A stretch of DNA of 64,000 bases from an uncultured Porphyromonadaceae bacterium (GTDB lineage Bacteria; Bacteroidota; Bacteroidia; Bacteroidales; Muribaculaceae): the NCBI GenBank assembly GCA_905198125.1, contig CAJKBH010000012.1, forward strand, positions 21,215 to 85,214. Reading direction: 5' to 3'. Position 1 is the first letter of the stretch. Every line of letters starts with the position of its first letter. Positions 52,616 through 62,111 of this stretch are shown here, piece by piece. Under the pieces are notes generated by a model. That model had not been told where the DNA came from. It ran no database searches and saw nothing but the letters and a program-made list of their open reading frames with translations. Position numbers and translations under genes: made by a program.

Positions 52616-53905
52616 ATGGACATGAAGCAAGAGGCTTTGGAATACCATGAAGAGGGACGCCCCGGCAAGATTGAGGTGATGCCCACCAAGCCATACTGTA
52701 CGGCACGCGACCTGTCGCTGGCCTATTCGCCCGGAGTGGCCTATCCTTGTCTTGAGATAGAGAAGAATCCGGACGATGCATATAAATATACCAACCGGGG
52801 AAATCTTGTGGCCGTGATATCGAACGGCACGGCAGTGCTGGGTCTCGGCAACATCGGTGCGCTTGCCGGCAAGCCCGTGATGGAGGGCAAGGCTCTGCTG
52901 TTCAAGATATACGCCGGTCTTGACTCGTTCGACATCGAGATCAACGAGAGCGACCCGCAGAAGATGGTTGAGATAATCCGCTCGCTGACGCCCACGTTCG
53001 GCGGCATCAACCTGGAGGATATAAAGGCCCCGGAAAGTTTCTATATCGAGACCGAGCTGCGCAAGCAGTGCGACATACCCATCATGCACGACGACCAGCA
53101 CGGCACGTCGATAATATCCGGCGCCGCATTGCTGAACGCGTGCGAAATCCAGTGCAAGAAATTAGAGGACATCAAGCTGGTTATAAACGGAGCCGGAGGG
53201 GCGGCCATCAGTTGCGGACGCATCTACAAGCGTCTGGGCGTGAAGGCCGAGAATATCGTGATGTGCGACTCCAAGGGAGTGATACGCAAGGACCGTGACC
53301 AACTTACGGAGCAGAAGCGTGAGTTCGCCACCGACCGCGACCTGCACACTCTCGACGAGGCAATCGTAGGCGCCGACGTATTCCTCGGCGTGAGTGTGGG
53401 CAGTGTGCTGACACCCGCCATGCTGATGAAGATGGCACCCAAGGCGATAGTGTTCGCGCTGGCCAACCCGACACCGGAAATAGACTACGAGCTGGCCAAG
53501 GCCACACGCCCCGACATAATCGTGGCTACGGGACGAAGCGACTATCCCAACCAGGTGAACAACGTCCTGGGCTTCCCCTACATATTCCGTGGCGCGCTCG
53601 ACTCCCGAGCTTCAACCATCAACGAGGACATGAAGGTGGCCGCCACATACGCCATCGCCAGGCTGGCGCATGAGCCCGTGCCTCAGCAGGTGCTGGACGC
53701 CTACGGAGTGAAGGAGCTGAGTTTCGGCCCCGACTACATACTGCCAAAGCCCGTGGACAAGCGCCTGCTGTTCACCGTGTCGCCGGCAGTGGCCAAGGCC
53801 GCCGAGGAATCGGGGGTAGCCCGCAATCCAATCAAGGACTGGAACAAGTATCAGCAGTTCCTTGAGAGCGTATTACCCAAACAAAACGAGAAATGCGAAA
53901 AATAA
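52616..53905 (+). CDS. NAD(P)-dependent malic enzyme
   Basis: A 429-residue enzyme that decarboxylates malate to pyruvate. 'VSYSPGVAYPC'-type motif is present as LAYSPGVAYPC, with ENLEDIKAP-like GGINLEDIKAPE, 'IMHDDQHGTSIISGAALLNA' and the nucleotide loop NGAGGAAISCGRI. Unlike the roughly 760-residue bacterial form it has no phosphotransacetylase domain. It overlaps the LolA-like gene by 13 bases. Confidence 0.93.
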   Translation: MDMKQEALEYHEEGRPGKIEVMPTKPYCTARDLSLAYSPGVAYPCLEIEKNPDDAYKYTNRGNLVAVISNGTAVLGLGNIGALAGKPVMEGKALLFKIYAGLDSFDIEINESDPQKMVEIIRSLTPTFGGINLEDIKAPESFYIETELRKQCDIPIMHDDQHGTSIISGAALLNACEIQCKKLEDIKLVINGAGGAAISCGRIYKRLGVKAENIVMCDSKGVIRKDRDQLTEQKREFATDRDLHTLDEAIVGADVFLGVSVGSVLTPAMLMKMAPKAIVFALANPTPEIDYELAKATRPDIIVATGRSDYPNQVNNVLGFPYIFRGALDSRASTINEDMKVAATYAIARLAHEPVPQQVLDAYGVKELSFGPDYILPKPVDKRLLFTVSPAVAKAAEESGVARNPIKDWNKYQQFLESVLPKQNEKCEK

Positions 53906-54510
53906 TCGTATCGACGCTGACGGCTCTTGCGGCGGTATCGTTCACATCATTCGCGATAACGCCGCAGGAGGTGATGCAGCAGACTGTAGCCAAGATAAAG
54001 GGCGCCAAAGGCATTACCGGGAACTTCCGGGCAAGCGGCGACCAAGGCTCGGCCTCCGGTGCGTTTAAGTTCGACGGCACGCGCACATATATTGAGTCCG
54101 GTCAGTTCGGCAAGCAGTGGTTTGACGGCAAGACTCTGTGGACGCTGAATCCGAATACGAAAGAGGTGACGGTATCCACTCCCGAGCCGGCCGATGTGGC
54201 CGACGCCAATCCGTTGATGTATCTTAACGGATACAACAGCAGCTACCGGCTGTTCTTTAGCAAGCGCAAGGAGGCCGGCAAGTATCTTGTACTGCTGAAT
54301 CCAAGAAATAAGAACGCGGACATCAAGGCCATCGAGGTGGCCATAAATACCAAAACCCTGTTGCCGGAACGGTTTATAGTACGGACAAACGATGATCAAC
54401 GAAGCACCGTTTACGTCACCAACCTTAACCTTAACGGCAAGCTGCCGGCAGGCACATTCACATTTCCTGCGGCCAAATATAAGGATTACGAAATAGTAGA
54501 CATAAGATAA
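53893..54510 (+). CDS. LolA-like outer-membrane lipoprotein carrier
   Basis: A 205-residue protein with signal peptide (MRKIIVSTLTALAAVSFTSF) and a LolA-like fold: GITGNFRASG, FKFDGTRTYIES and DGKTLWTLNPNTKEVTVS. It would carry lipoproteins across the periplasm. Sequence is distant from E. coli LolA, so a related lipid-binding role remains possible. Its start lies within the malic enzyme gene, and trxB follows after one base. Confidence 0.82.
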   Translation: MRKIIVSTLTALAAVSFTSFAITPQEVMQQTVAKIKGAKGITGNFRASGDQGSASGAFKFDGTRTYIESGQFGKQWFDGKTLWTLNPNTKEVTVSTPEPADVADANPLMYLNGYNSSYRLFFSKRKEAGKYLVLLNPRNKNADIKAIEVAINTKTLLPERFIVRTNDDQRSTVYVTNLNLNGKLPAGTFTFPAAKYKDYEIVDIR

Positions 54511-54511
54511 G

Positions 54512-55456
54512 ATGGAAAAACATACCAAAGTATTGATAATAGGGTCAGGTCCCGCCGGATACACGGCGGGCATTTATGCCTCGCGCGCCAATCTGTCGCC
54601 TGTGCTTTATGAGGGCGACCAGCCCGGCGGCCAGCTGACACAGACCACCGAGATAGAGAACTTTCCCGGGTATCCGGAAGGGATTCTCGGCCAGGAGATG
54701 ATGGACGACCTGCGCAAGCAGTGCGAGCGTTACGGCACGGAGATAGTGTCGCGTACCATCGACAAGGTGGATTTCAGCAAGCGTCCTTTCGTATGTCAAG
54801 ACGACAGGGGAGACGTGATAGTGGCCGAGACGGTGATAATATGCACCGGAGCCAAGGCCCGTTATCTTGGACTGGCGGACGAGGAGAAGTATCGCGGTAT
54901 GGGCGTGAGCGCCTGCGCCACCTGCGACGGATTCTTCTACCGCAAGCGCACCGTGGCCGTAGTGGGCGGCGGCGACACGGCCTGCGAGGAGGCCCTGTAC
55001 CTCTCCACACTGGCAAGCAAGGTGTACATGATAGTGCGCAAGGACCATCTGCGCGCGTCGCACACACTGCAGCAACGCGTGTTCAACAAGGAGAACATCG
55101 AGATACTGTTCAAGTGCAACGCCACGGGTCTGTACGGCGAGGACGGCGTGGAGGGCGCACACATAGTGCGTCACTTAGGCGAGGAGACGGAGGAGCGTTT
55201 CGACCTGCCGCTGGATGGATTCTTCCTGGCCATCGGCCATATTCCGGCCACACAGATATTCCGCGGCCAGCTTGACCTGGACGGCGAGGGATACATCCGC
55301 GTCCAGTCGCCCACCACACGCACCAGCGTGGAGGGAGTGTTCGCCGCCGGCGACTGCGCCGACCCGATCTACCGTCAGGCCGTGTCCGCGGCAGGTACGG
55401 GATGCCGCGCCGCAATGGACGCCGAGCGTTTCTTAGTGGATCACAGCGACCTTTAA
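54512..55456 (+). CDS. trxB: Thioredoxin reductase
   Basis: A 314-residue flavoprotein with GSGPAGYTAG for FAD, the redox-active CATC at residues 135-138 and GGGDTACEEA for NADPH, ending in a standard FAD C-terminal loop. It reduces thioredoxin and may serve the thioredoxin-coupled arsenate reductase encoded elsewhere in the window. Length is typical. Confidence 0.97.
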   Translation: MEKHTKVLIIGSGPAGYTAGIYASRANLSPVLYEGDQPGGQLTQTTEIENFPGYPEGILGQEMMDDLRKQCERYGTEIVSRTIDKVDFSKRPFVCQDDRGDVIVAETVIICTGAKARYLGLADEEKYRGMGVSACATCDGFFYRKRTVAVVGGGDTACEEALYLSTLASKVYMIVRKDHLRASHTLQQRVFNKENIEILFKCNATGLYGEDGVEGAHIVRHLGEETEERFDLPLDGFFLAIGHIPATQIFRGQLDLDGEGYIRVQSPTTRTSVEGVFAAGDCADPIYRQAVSAAGTGCRAAMDAERFLVDHSDL

Positions 55457-55495
55457 GCATTGCTTGAATAATAATAATGTAACACGCATCCAATC

Positions 55496-55975
55496 ATGGA
55501 CAAACAGGATATACTGGACCGCCGCTATCTGCGCATGGCCACGATATGGGCCGAAAACTCGTATTGCGAGCGCCGCAAGGTGGGCGCCCTGTTAGTGAAG
55601 GACAAGATGATAATCTCCGACGGTTATAACGGCACTCCCTCGGGATTCCCCAACGTGTGCGAGACTGAGGAGGGAACCACATTTCCGTACGTGCTTCATG
55701 CCGAAGCCAACGCCATCACCAAGGTAGCCCGCAGCAACAACAGCAGCGAGGGGAGCACCCTGTATATCACAGCCAGCCCGTGCATGGAATGCTCGAAACT
55801 GATAATACAGGCCGGTATAAAACGAGTGGTTTTCTCCGACCTGTACCGCATCACCGACGGTCTCGACCTGCTGAAACGGGCAGGCATCGAGACCGTGCAT
55901 ATTCCTCTGGATAGCGACGGAGAGGATGCCGGAGGATGCGGATGCGACGATTGTAAGGATCAATCCATACATTGA
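55496..55975 (+). CDS. dCMP deaminase family protein
   Basis: A 159-residue zinc deaminase: HAEANAI supplies the zinc histidine and catalytic glutamate, and PCMECSKLI the two zinc cysteines. It probably converts dCMP to dUMP for thymidylate synthesis. An extra Cys-rich tail (GCGCDDCKD) ends the protein. It overlaps the S41 gene by four bases (ATGA). Confidence 0.92.
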   Translation: MDKQDILDRRYLRMATIWAENSYCERRKVGALLVKDKMIISDGYNGTPSGFPNVCETEEGTTFPYVLHAEANAITKVARSNNSSEGSTLYITASPCMECSKLIIQAGIKRVVFSDLYRITDGLDLLKRAGIETVHIPLDSDGEDAGGCGCDDCKDQSIH

Positions 55976-57600
55976 TGAAAAAGAAAAATTACGGATACAT
56001 ACTGTTGCCTCTGTTCCTGAGTCTGGGCATAATCGGGGGCTTGTTCATCGGCAGATATTCCAGCGAACAGCGGCTGAGTCCGGGCGAGGAGAAACTTCGC
56101 ACCGTGTTGGGCATGATACAGGAGCAATATGTGGATCCAATCAATATCGACAGCCTGATCAACGAGTCGATACCCGACCTGCTGGCATCGCTCGACCCGC
56201 ATTCGGCCTATATACCTGCCGAGTCGCTGACCATAGCCAACGATGACCTCGAGGGTTCGTTCGGCGGCATCGGCGTGGCATTCCAGGTGCTGAACGACAC
56301 TGTGACCGTAGTGGAGGTAATAACCGGCGGACCGGCCGAGAAAGTAGGAATCCTGCCGGGCGACCTGATTCTTGAAGCCAACGGCAAGAAGCTGACAGGC
56401 GAGAAGATCAGCAGCGAGGAAGTGTTCAAGACCCTGCGCGGCAAGGAAGGCACACAGGTCAAGACACTGGTGAAGCGCCGCAGTGCAAAGACGCCGCTGA
56501 CGTTCGACATCGTGCGCGGCCAGATACCTTCCAACAGCGTGGATGCAGCATACATGCTGACAGACGACACCGGATACGTGAAGGTAAGCAAGTTCGCCCG
56601 CACCACTTACAGCGAGTTCTACACTGCGCTGACACGGCTGCAGACGGAGGGCGCAAAAAAGTATATCGTGGACCTTCGCGGCAATTCGGGTGGATTCATG
56701 GATCAGGCCATATATATGGCCAACGAATTCCTGCCTGCCGGCCGCGGCATAGTTTTCACAAAGGGCCGCATAGCCGAGAACCAGACCGTAGCCACCAGCG
56801 ACGGCACCGGCCAGTTCCAGAACGTTCCGCTGACTGTAATAACCAACGAATTCTCGGCCTCGGCATCTGAAATCTTTGCCGGAGCCATCCAGGACAACGA
56901 CCGAGGTCTCGTTATCGGACGCCGCACGTTCGGCAAAGGACTGGTGCAGAACCAGCTCTCGCTGCCCGACAGTTCGGCCGTGCGCCTCACGGTGGCACGC
57001 TACTACACTCCCTCGGGTCGGTGCATCCAGAAGGAATACAAGCGTGGCAAGGACGGCAAGTACGAGATGGATATAGCTGACCGCTACACGCACGGCGAGT
57101 TTTATTCGCGCGACAGCATCAAGCTGGACAAGAGCAAGCTGTTCCGCACCGTCAACGGACGCGAGGTGTATGGAGGCGGCGGCATCATGCCCGATGTGTT
57201 CGTGCCCGAAGATACTACGGGTTACACTTCCTACTATCTGGAGGCAGTGAACAAGGGTCTGATCAATACTTTCGCGCAATATATGGCCGACTCCTACCGC
57301 CCGATGATGAAGGACAAGAGCGTGGAGAGCATGATGCGCATCCTGCCGCGAGACAACACGTTGCTGCAGAACTTCGTGAGCTACGCCGCCAGCAAAGGGC
57401 TGCCCGCACGATGGTATTACATCAACCAATCGCGCAGTTTGTTGTTAAATCAGATAAAGGGTGTGATTGCGCGCGATCTGGTAGGTTACGAAGGCCTCAT
57501 AAAGATACTGAATCAGGAAGACAAGACGGTATCGGAGGCTCTGCGTCTGCTGGAACAGGGACAATCGCCCGTGAACATCAAACCAAGTAAAAAGAGATAG
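55972..57600 (+). CDS. S41 family C-terminal processing peptidase
   Basis: A 542-residue protein with an N-terminal signal anchor (YILLPLFLSLGIIGGLF), a PDZ domain at about 85-170, and the protease core with serine in FSASASEIFAGA and lysine in RTFGKGLVQ. It cleaves substrates at their C-terminus in the periplasm. It lies within a run trxB, dCMP deaminase, S41, 5-FCL, two bases before the last. Confidence 0.94.
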   Translation: MMKKKNYGYILLPLFLSLGIIGGLFIGRYSSEQRLSPGEEKLRTVLGMIQEQYVDPINIDSLINESIPDLLASLDPHSAYIPAESLTIANDDLEGSFGGIGVAFQVLNDTVTVVEVITGGPAEKVGILPGDLILEANGKKLTGEKISSEEVFKTLRGKEGTQVKTLVKRRSAKTPLTFDIVRGQIPSNSVDAAYMLTDDTGYVKVSKFARTTYSEFYTALTRLQTEGAKKYIVDLRGNSGGFMDQAIYMANEFLPAGRGIVFTKGRIAENQTVATSDGTGQFQNVPLTVITNEFSASASEIFAGAIQDNDRGLVIGRRTFGKGLVQNQLSLPDSSAVRLTVARYYTPSGRCIQKEYKRGKDGKYEMDIADRYTHGEFYSRDSIKLDKSKLFRTVNGREVYGGGGIMPDVFVPEDTTGYTSYYLEAVNKGLINTFAQYMADSYRPMMKDKSVESMMRILPRDNTLLQNFVSYAASKGLPARWYYINQSRSLLLNQIKGVIARDLVGYEGLIKILNQEDKTVSEALRLLEQGQSPVNIKPSKKR

Positions 57601-57602
57601 CT

Positions 57603-58172
57603 ATGGATAAGCGAGACATAAGGAGAAAGGTGAGCGCGATGCGCAAGATGCTGTTGGAAACCGAAAAAGAGGCGTCCGCCCTTGAGGTGTTCGCACGTCT
57701 GGAGGACACGGCGGCGTTTATGATGGCTGACCGTATCCTTATGTACCACTCGCTGAGCGACGAGCTGTCCACACGCGCATTCCTGAAGAAATGGCACGGG
57801 CGCAAGCACTTCTACCTGCCGCGTGTCAACGGCGTGAACCTGGAGATTCTGCCATACGACGAGTCACGTCTGGAATTAGGTTCGTTCCATATCGAGGAGC
57901 CGACGGGCAACGACACCGTCGATGCCCGCGAGCTGGAAATGATAGTGGTGCCCGGCGTGGCGTTCGACCGACGCGGCAACCGCCTGGGTCGCGGCAAGGG
58001 ATTCTATGACCGCCTGCTGGCGGGCACCAAGGCTACGACAGTAGGCGTGGGTTACGATTTCCAGCTGATGGACGAGATTCCATGCGAGGAACACGACGTG
58101 CCCATGGATTATGTCATAACGCAGCACACCACAATGCGTTTCCACAAGCCTAAAAAGCATCGCAAGTATTAA
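57603..58172 (+). CDS. 5-formyltetrahydrofolate cyclo-ligase
   Basis: A 189-residue enzyme that returns 5-formyl-THF to the folate pool as 5,10-methenyl-THF using ATP. VVPGVAFDRRGNRLGRGKGF followed by YDR is the signature; the N-terminus KRDIRRKVSAMRK is typical. Confidence 0.94.
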   Translation: MDKRDIRRKVSAMRKMLLETEKEASALEVFARLEDTAAFMMADRILMYHSLSDELSTRAFLKKWHGRKHFYLPRVNGVNLEILPYDESRLELGSFHIEEPTGNDTVDARELEMIVVPGVAFDRRGNRLGRGKGFYDRLLAGTKATTVGVGYDFQLMDEIPCEEHDVPMDYVITQHTTMRFHKPKKHRKY

Positions 58173-58262
58173 ACCCCGCTGTCGGTTTTAGTTCAAATTA
58201 ACAGAACTATACACTAACGGCATTTATCAATTCAATTAAAACACACCAATAACAATATAAAT

Positions 58263-61067
58263 ATGATCAGAAAGATTGCGAGTCTGGCCATGCTGGGAAT
58301 GACCTGTGTCATGGCTTACGGACAGAATCCGGCGATTCCGTTGAATCCGGAAGTAAGACACGGCAAGCTGGACAACGGCCTGACGTACTACCTCCTGCAC
58401 AACGAGGAGCCGAAGGAGCGCGCCAACTTCTACATCGCCCAGAAGGTAGGATCGACGCTCGAGAACGAGAATCAGCTTGGTCTGGCCCACTTCCTGGAGC
58501 ACATGGCCTTCAACGGCACCAAGCATTATCCCGGCAAGAACATGCTGAACTATCTGCAGTCGAAGGGTATCCGCTTCGGCGCGGACATCAACGCCTACAC
58601 GGGCTTTGACGAGACAGTGTACAACATCGACAACGTACCCACCACCGACAAGGCCCTGATGGACTCCGTACTGCTCGTGCTGAGCGACTGGAGCGGCAGC
58701 ATCCTGCTGGAGGAAGACGAAATCAACGCCGAGCGTGGCGTGATCGAGGAGGAATGGCGCAGCCGCCGCGATGCCCAGAACCGTATGTTCGAGGCTATCC
58801 TCCCTGTATTGTACAAGGAGTACCAGTATCAGCAGATGCCTATCGGCAAGATGGAGATAGTGCGCAACTTCCCGCCCCAGGCCATCCGCGACTACTATCA
58901 CAAATGGTATCGTCCGGACCAGCAGGGTATCGTGATTGTCGGTGACTTCGACGTCAACGAGATGGAGCAGAAGGTGAAGGATCTGTTCAGCAAGATCCCG
59001 ATGCCCGAGAATGCCGCTCCCCGCGTATATCCCACGGTGAGCGACAACGAGAAGCCCATCTTCGCTTACTTCACCGACAAGGAAATGCCTTACAAGATGA
59101 TCAGCGTGTCGTTCAAGAGCGACAAGATTCCTTTCGAGGAACGCAACACCGTCATGGCATATATGCAGGAGAGGGTGGTACAGGCTCTGATCGAGATGAT
59201 GATCAACAACCGTCTGCAGGAGCATTCAAAGGATCCCAACTGCAAGTACTCGTATGCCGGCGTCAGCTTCGGAGACTTCTATGTATCGACCACCAAGGAT
59301 GCGTTCGACATCACCATCATAGCCAAGGACGGCATCAAGGATGCTTACGACGACGCTCTGGCCATCGTGGCCCGTGCCTGCAAGACTGGCTTCATGGAGT
59401 CCGAACTTGTCCGTGCCCGCGACGAACTCCTTTCCACCTACGAGAAGGCCTACAACGAGCGTAAGTCCACCAAGACTTCGACTCTGGCACGCCGCCTGAT
59501 CCGCACGTTCATCGACAATACCGCCAATCCCGGCGCCGAACAGGAGTACACGCTGATGAAACAGGTTCTTCCGGTGATACCCGTTCAGGAACTGAACATG
59601 ATGGCTACCCAGATACTGACGCCCGACAATCAGGTGATAGTCGTTTCGCAGCCTGAGCGCGAGGGTATGGAAATGGTGTCCGAGGAGGTGATGACAGCCG
59701 ACCTCAACAAGATCATCAACGCCGAGTACACGGCATACGTAGACGAGGAACTTCCGTCCACACTGGTGGCCAAGGCCCCGAAGGCCGGCAAGATCAAGAG
59801 CGAGAAGGCAGGCCAGTTCGGAACAACCGAGTTCACGCTGAGCAACGGCGCGAAGGTCGTGATCAAGCCCACCGACTTCAAGGCTGACGAGATCCTGTTC
59901 ACCGCCTTCCGCAAGGGTGGCCGCGACATCTATAGCAAGAACCAGGCTGCAAATGTGATGTGCATGTCGGACGCTGTGGACGCTTCCAAATTCGGCGAAT
60001 ACAAGGCGTCGACCGTATCGAAATATCTGGCAGGCAAGAAAGTGGAACTGAGCTATAGCGTAGGCAACGCCGTGACGTCGCTCAAAGGACAGTCCACTGT
60101 CAAGGATCTGCCCGTATTCATGGAGGTGCTGTACGAGACCATGACCGACCTTCAGCCTGACACCGCGGCATACCGTGCCAACATAGAGCAGACCATCGGC
60201 TTCCTCCGCGAGCAGGAAAAGAGTCCGCAGTTCGTGTTCAGCAGCCGTCTTGACCAGGCTCAGAACTGCCACGACGACCTCTATTACAACGTGCCCTCCG
60301 TCAGCATGCTGGAGAAGGCAAACTATCCCGAGATGCTCAAGATGGCCAAGCAGAGCATGGCCAATGCCGCCGACTTTACGTTCCTGTTCGTCGGCAACAT
60401 CGATGCTGCGACTCTGAAGCCGCTGCTTGAGAAATACATCGCCTCGCTTCCCTCCAAGGGCAAGGCTTCGCAGGCAAAGGTTATCTCGCCCCGTCCTTAT
60501 GTGAAGGGTGATGTGAAGGACCACTTCGACATCCCGATGGCCACTCCGTCTTCGCAGGTGTTCGTGGTAAGCAACGGTACCGATATTCCTTACTCCATAG
60601 CCAACAGCTGCTTGATTTCGGCAGTGGGTGATATCATGGACATCATTTATACCGAGACTCTGCGTGAGGAAGAAGGTGGTACATACAGCCCCCAGGGATT
60701 CGGCGGCTTCAACCAGTACACCAACCACTGGCAGCTCGGCTACTGGTTCCAGACCAATGCCGACGTACAGCAGAAACTGGTTGACCGTGCCAATACTGAG
60801 CTTACCAACTTGCTGAAGAACGGAGCTAAAGCCGAACACTTCAACAAGGTACGCGAGGCTATGGCAAAACAGTATGAGATCAATGTCCGTACCAATAGCT
60901 ACTGGAAAAACAATCTGACAGACTTGCTGCTGGGCTTCGACAACATCTCCGGCCACAAGGCAGCCATCGACGGCATGACCGTAGAGGGCCTGAACAAGTT
61001 TATGAAGCAGCTTGACCCCTCCAAGAACCGTCTTGACTTCGTAATGACAGGTGTAGCCGAGAAGTAA
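58263..61067 (+). CDS. M16 family metallopeptidase
   Basis: A 934-residue secreted zinc protease with a signal peptide (MIRKIASLAMLGMTCVMAYG). The inverted zinc motif HFLEH is at 76-80, with the third ligand in EEWRSRRDAQNR-region E. The second half is the inactive M16 repeat, so both clam-shell halves are in one chain. It should degrade unstructured peptides in the periplasm. Confidence 0.95.
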   Translation: MIRKIASLAMLGMTCVMAYGQNPAIPLNPEVRHGKLDNGLTYYLLHNEEPKERANFYIAQKVGSTLENENQLGLAHFLEHMAFNGTKHYPGKNMLNYLQSKGIRFGADINAYTGFDETVYNIDNVPTTDKALMDSVLLVLSDWSGSILLEEDEINAERGVIEEEWRSRRDAQNRMFEAILPVLYKEYQYQQMPIGKMEIVRNFPPQAIRDYYHKWYRPDQQGIVIVGDFDVNEMEQKVKDLFSKIPMPENAAPRVYPTVSDNEKPIFAYFTDKEMPYKMISVSFKSDKIPFEERNTVMAYMQERVVQALIEMMINNRLQEHSKDPNCKYSYAGVSFGDFYVSTTKDAFDITIIAKDGIKDAYDDALAIVARACKTGFMESELVRARDELLSTYEKAYNERKSTKTSTLARRLIRTFIDNTANPGAEQEYTLMKQVLPVIPVQELNMMATQILTPDNQVIVVSQPEREGMEMVSEEVMTADLNKIINAEYTAYVDEELPSTLVAKAPKAGKIKSEKAGQFGTTEFTLSNGAKVVIKPTDFKADEILFTAFRKGGRDIYSKNQAANVMCMSDAVDASKFGEYKASTVSKYLAGKKVELSYSVGNAVTSLKGQSTVKDLPVFMEVLYETMTDLQPDTAAYRANIEQTIGFLREQEKSPQFVFSSRLDQAQNCHDDLYYNVPSVSMLEKANYPEMLKMAKQSMANAADFTFLFVGNIDAATLKPLLEKYIASLPSKGKASQAKVISPRPYVKGDVKDHFDIPMATPSSQVFVVSNGTDIPYSIANSCLISAVGDIMDIIYTETLREEEGGTYSPQGFGGFNQYTNHWQLGYWFQTNADVQQKLVDRANTELTNLLKNGAKAEHFNKVREAMAKQYEINVRTNSYWKNNLTDLLLGFDNISGHKAAIDGMTVEGLNKFMKQLDPSKNRLDFVMTGVAEK

Positions 61068-61090
61068 TCGGAAACACACAGACACAATAT

Positions 61091-61121
61091 AAGGCCCCGG
61101 GTCATTGCGACCCGGGGCCTT
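61091..61121 (+). terminator. Strong terminator after the M16 gene
   Basis: AAGGCCCCGGGTC and GACCCGGGGCCTT form a perfect 13-bp stem with a 5-base loop, then TTGTTATT. Confidence 0.85.
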
Positions 61122-61136
61122 TGTTATTGAATTAAA

Positions 61137-61174
61137 TCAGGATTAATCGAGATAATCAGGATTAATCGAGATAA
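61137..61174. repeat. 19-bp tandem duplication
   Basis: TCAGGATTAATCGAGATAA occurs twice, with a partial third copy, just after the terminator and before the serA stop codon. Confidence 0.85.
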
Positions 61175-61181
61175 GTCGGGA

Positions 61182-62099
61182 TTATTTATTCACTCTGTAT
61201 TTGTCCCAGCCGTCGGTGAGGTAGGCCACGGCCTGCTCGGCGGCGGCTACGCCGGCGTTGAAGTTGGCTTCGGCTGTCTGAGCGCCCATCTTCTTGGGCG
61301 TGAAGAACACGCGTGCGGCGAATTTCTTCTCGAACTCCTCGGCGGTGTCGGGCTTGATGTCGCTGACATAGCGCAGGTCGGGACGCTCCTCCAGGGCCTT
61401 CATCAGACCTTCCTCGTCTATCACCTCCTTACGGGCGGTGTTGATGAGCACGCCATTCTTCGGCATCTTCATCACCAGGTCGTAGCCGATGCTCTTGCGC
61501 GTCTCGGCAGTGGCCGGGATGTGTAAGGACACGAACTGATTTTCAGAAAAGAGTTCGTCGGCCGAATGCAGTGGCTTGACGCCTTCGCCTTCCATCATCA
61601 CGTCAGGCACGAACTTGTCGAGCGCCGATACATGCATGCCGAATCCCTTGGCTATGCGTGCCACGTTGCGGCCTACCTGTCCGAAAGCGTAGAGGCCCAG
61701 AGTCTTGTCCTTAAGCTCAGTTCCCGACTTGCCGTTATACTGGTTGCGGCACATCATGATGATCATGCCGAACACCAGCTCGGCCACTGCGTTGGAGTTC
61801 TGGCCGGGAGTGTTCATCACGCAGATGCCATGCTTTGTGGCGGCCTCCAGGTCGATGTTGTCGTAGCCGGCACCGGCACGTACTATCACCTTCAGCTGCG
61901 GAGCGGCGTCCATGATGTCGTTGTCTATCTTGTCGCTGCGGACAATCAGTCCGTCGGCGTTCCTGATGGCTTCCAGCAGGTCGGCGCGTGTGCCTCCCTC
62001 AACCACTTCCAGCTCGTTGCCCGAGGCGTTGATGCTGTTCTCTATGGCTTTGACAGCGGCAGGGGCAAACGGCTTTTCGGTAAATACAAGTATTTTCAT
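61182..62099 (-). CDS. serA: D-3-phosphoglycerate dehydrogenase
   Basis: A 305-residue NAD-dependent 2-hydroxyacid dehydrogenase with VRAGAGYDNIDLEAA, 'LGLYAFGQVGRNVARIAKGF' (nucleotide loop GxGxxG-type) and INTARKEVIDEEGL. No ACT domain, as is common in Bacteroidetes. With serC 12 bases upstream it makes phosphoserine from 3-phosphoglycerate, which supports the serA call over other members of the superfamily. Confidence 0.9.
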   Translation of the reverse strand: MKILVFTEKPFAPAAVKAIENSINASGNELEVVEGGTRADLLEAIRNADGLIVRSDKIDNDIMDAAPQLKVIVRAGAGYDNIDLEAATKHGICVMNTPGQNSNAVAELVFGMIIMMCRNQYNGKSGTELKDKTLGLYAFGQVGRNVARIAKGFGMHVSALDKFVPDVMMEGEGVKPLHSADELFSENQFVSLHIPATAETRKSIGYDLVMKMPKNGVLINTARKEVIDEEGLMKALEERPDLRYVSDIKPDTAEEFEKKFAARVFFTPKKMGAQTAEANFNAGVAAAEQAVAYLTDGWDKYRVNK

Positions 62100-62111
62100 A
62101 GTATCACTGCA

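Noticed and set aside
55960..57429. 489-residue minus-strand open frame
   Set aside because: Antisense shadow of the S41 peptidase; Val/His/Leu-rich composition typical of GC-rich antisense frames.
59226..61085. 619-residue minus-strand open frame
   Set aside because: Antisense shadow of the M16 peptidase gene.
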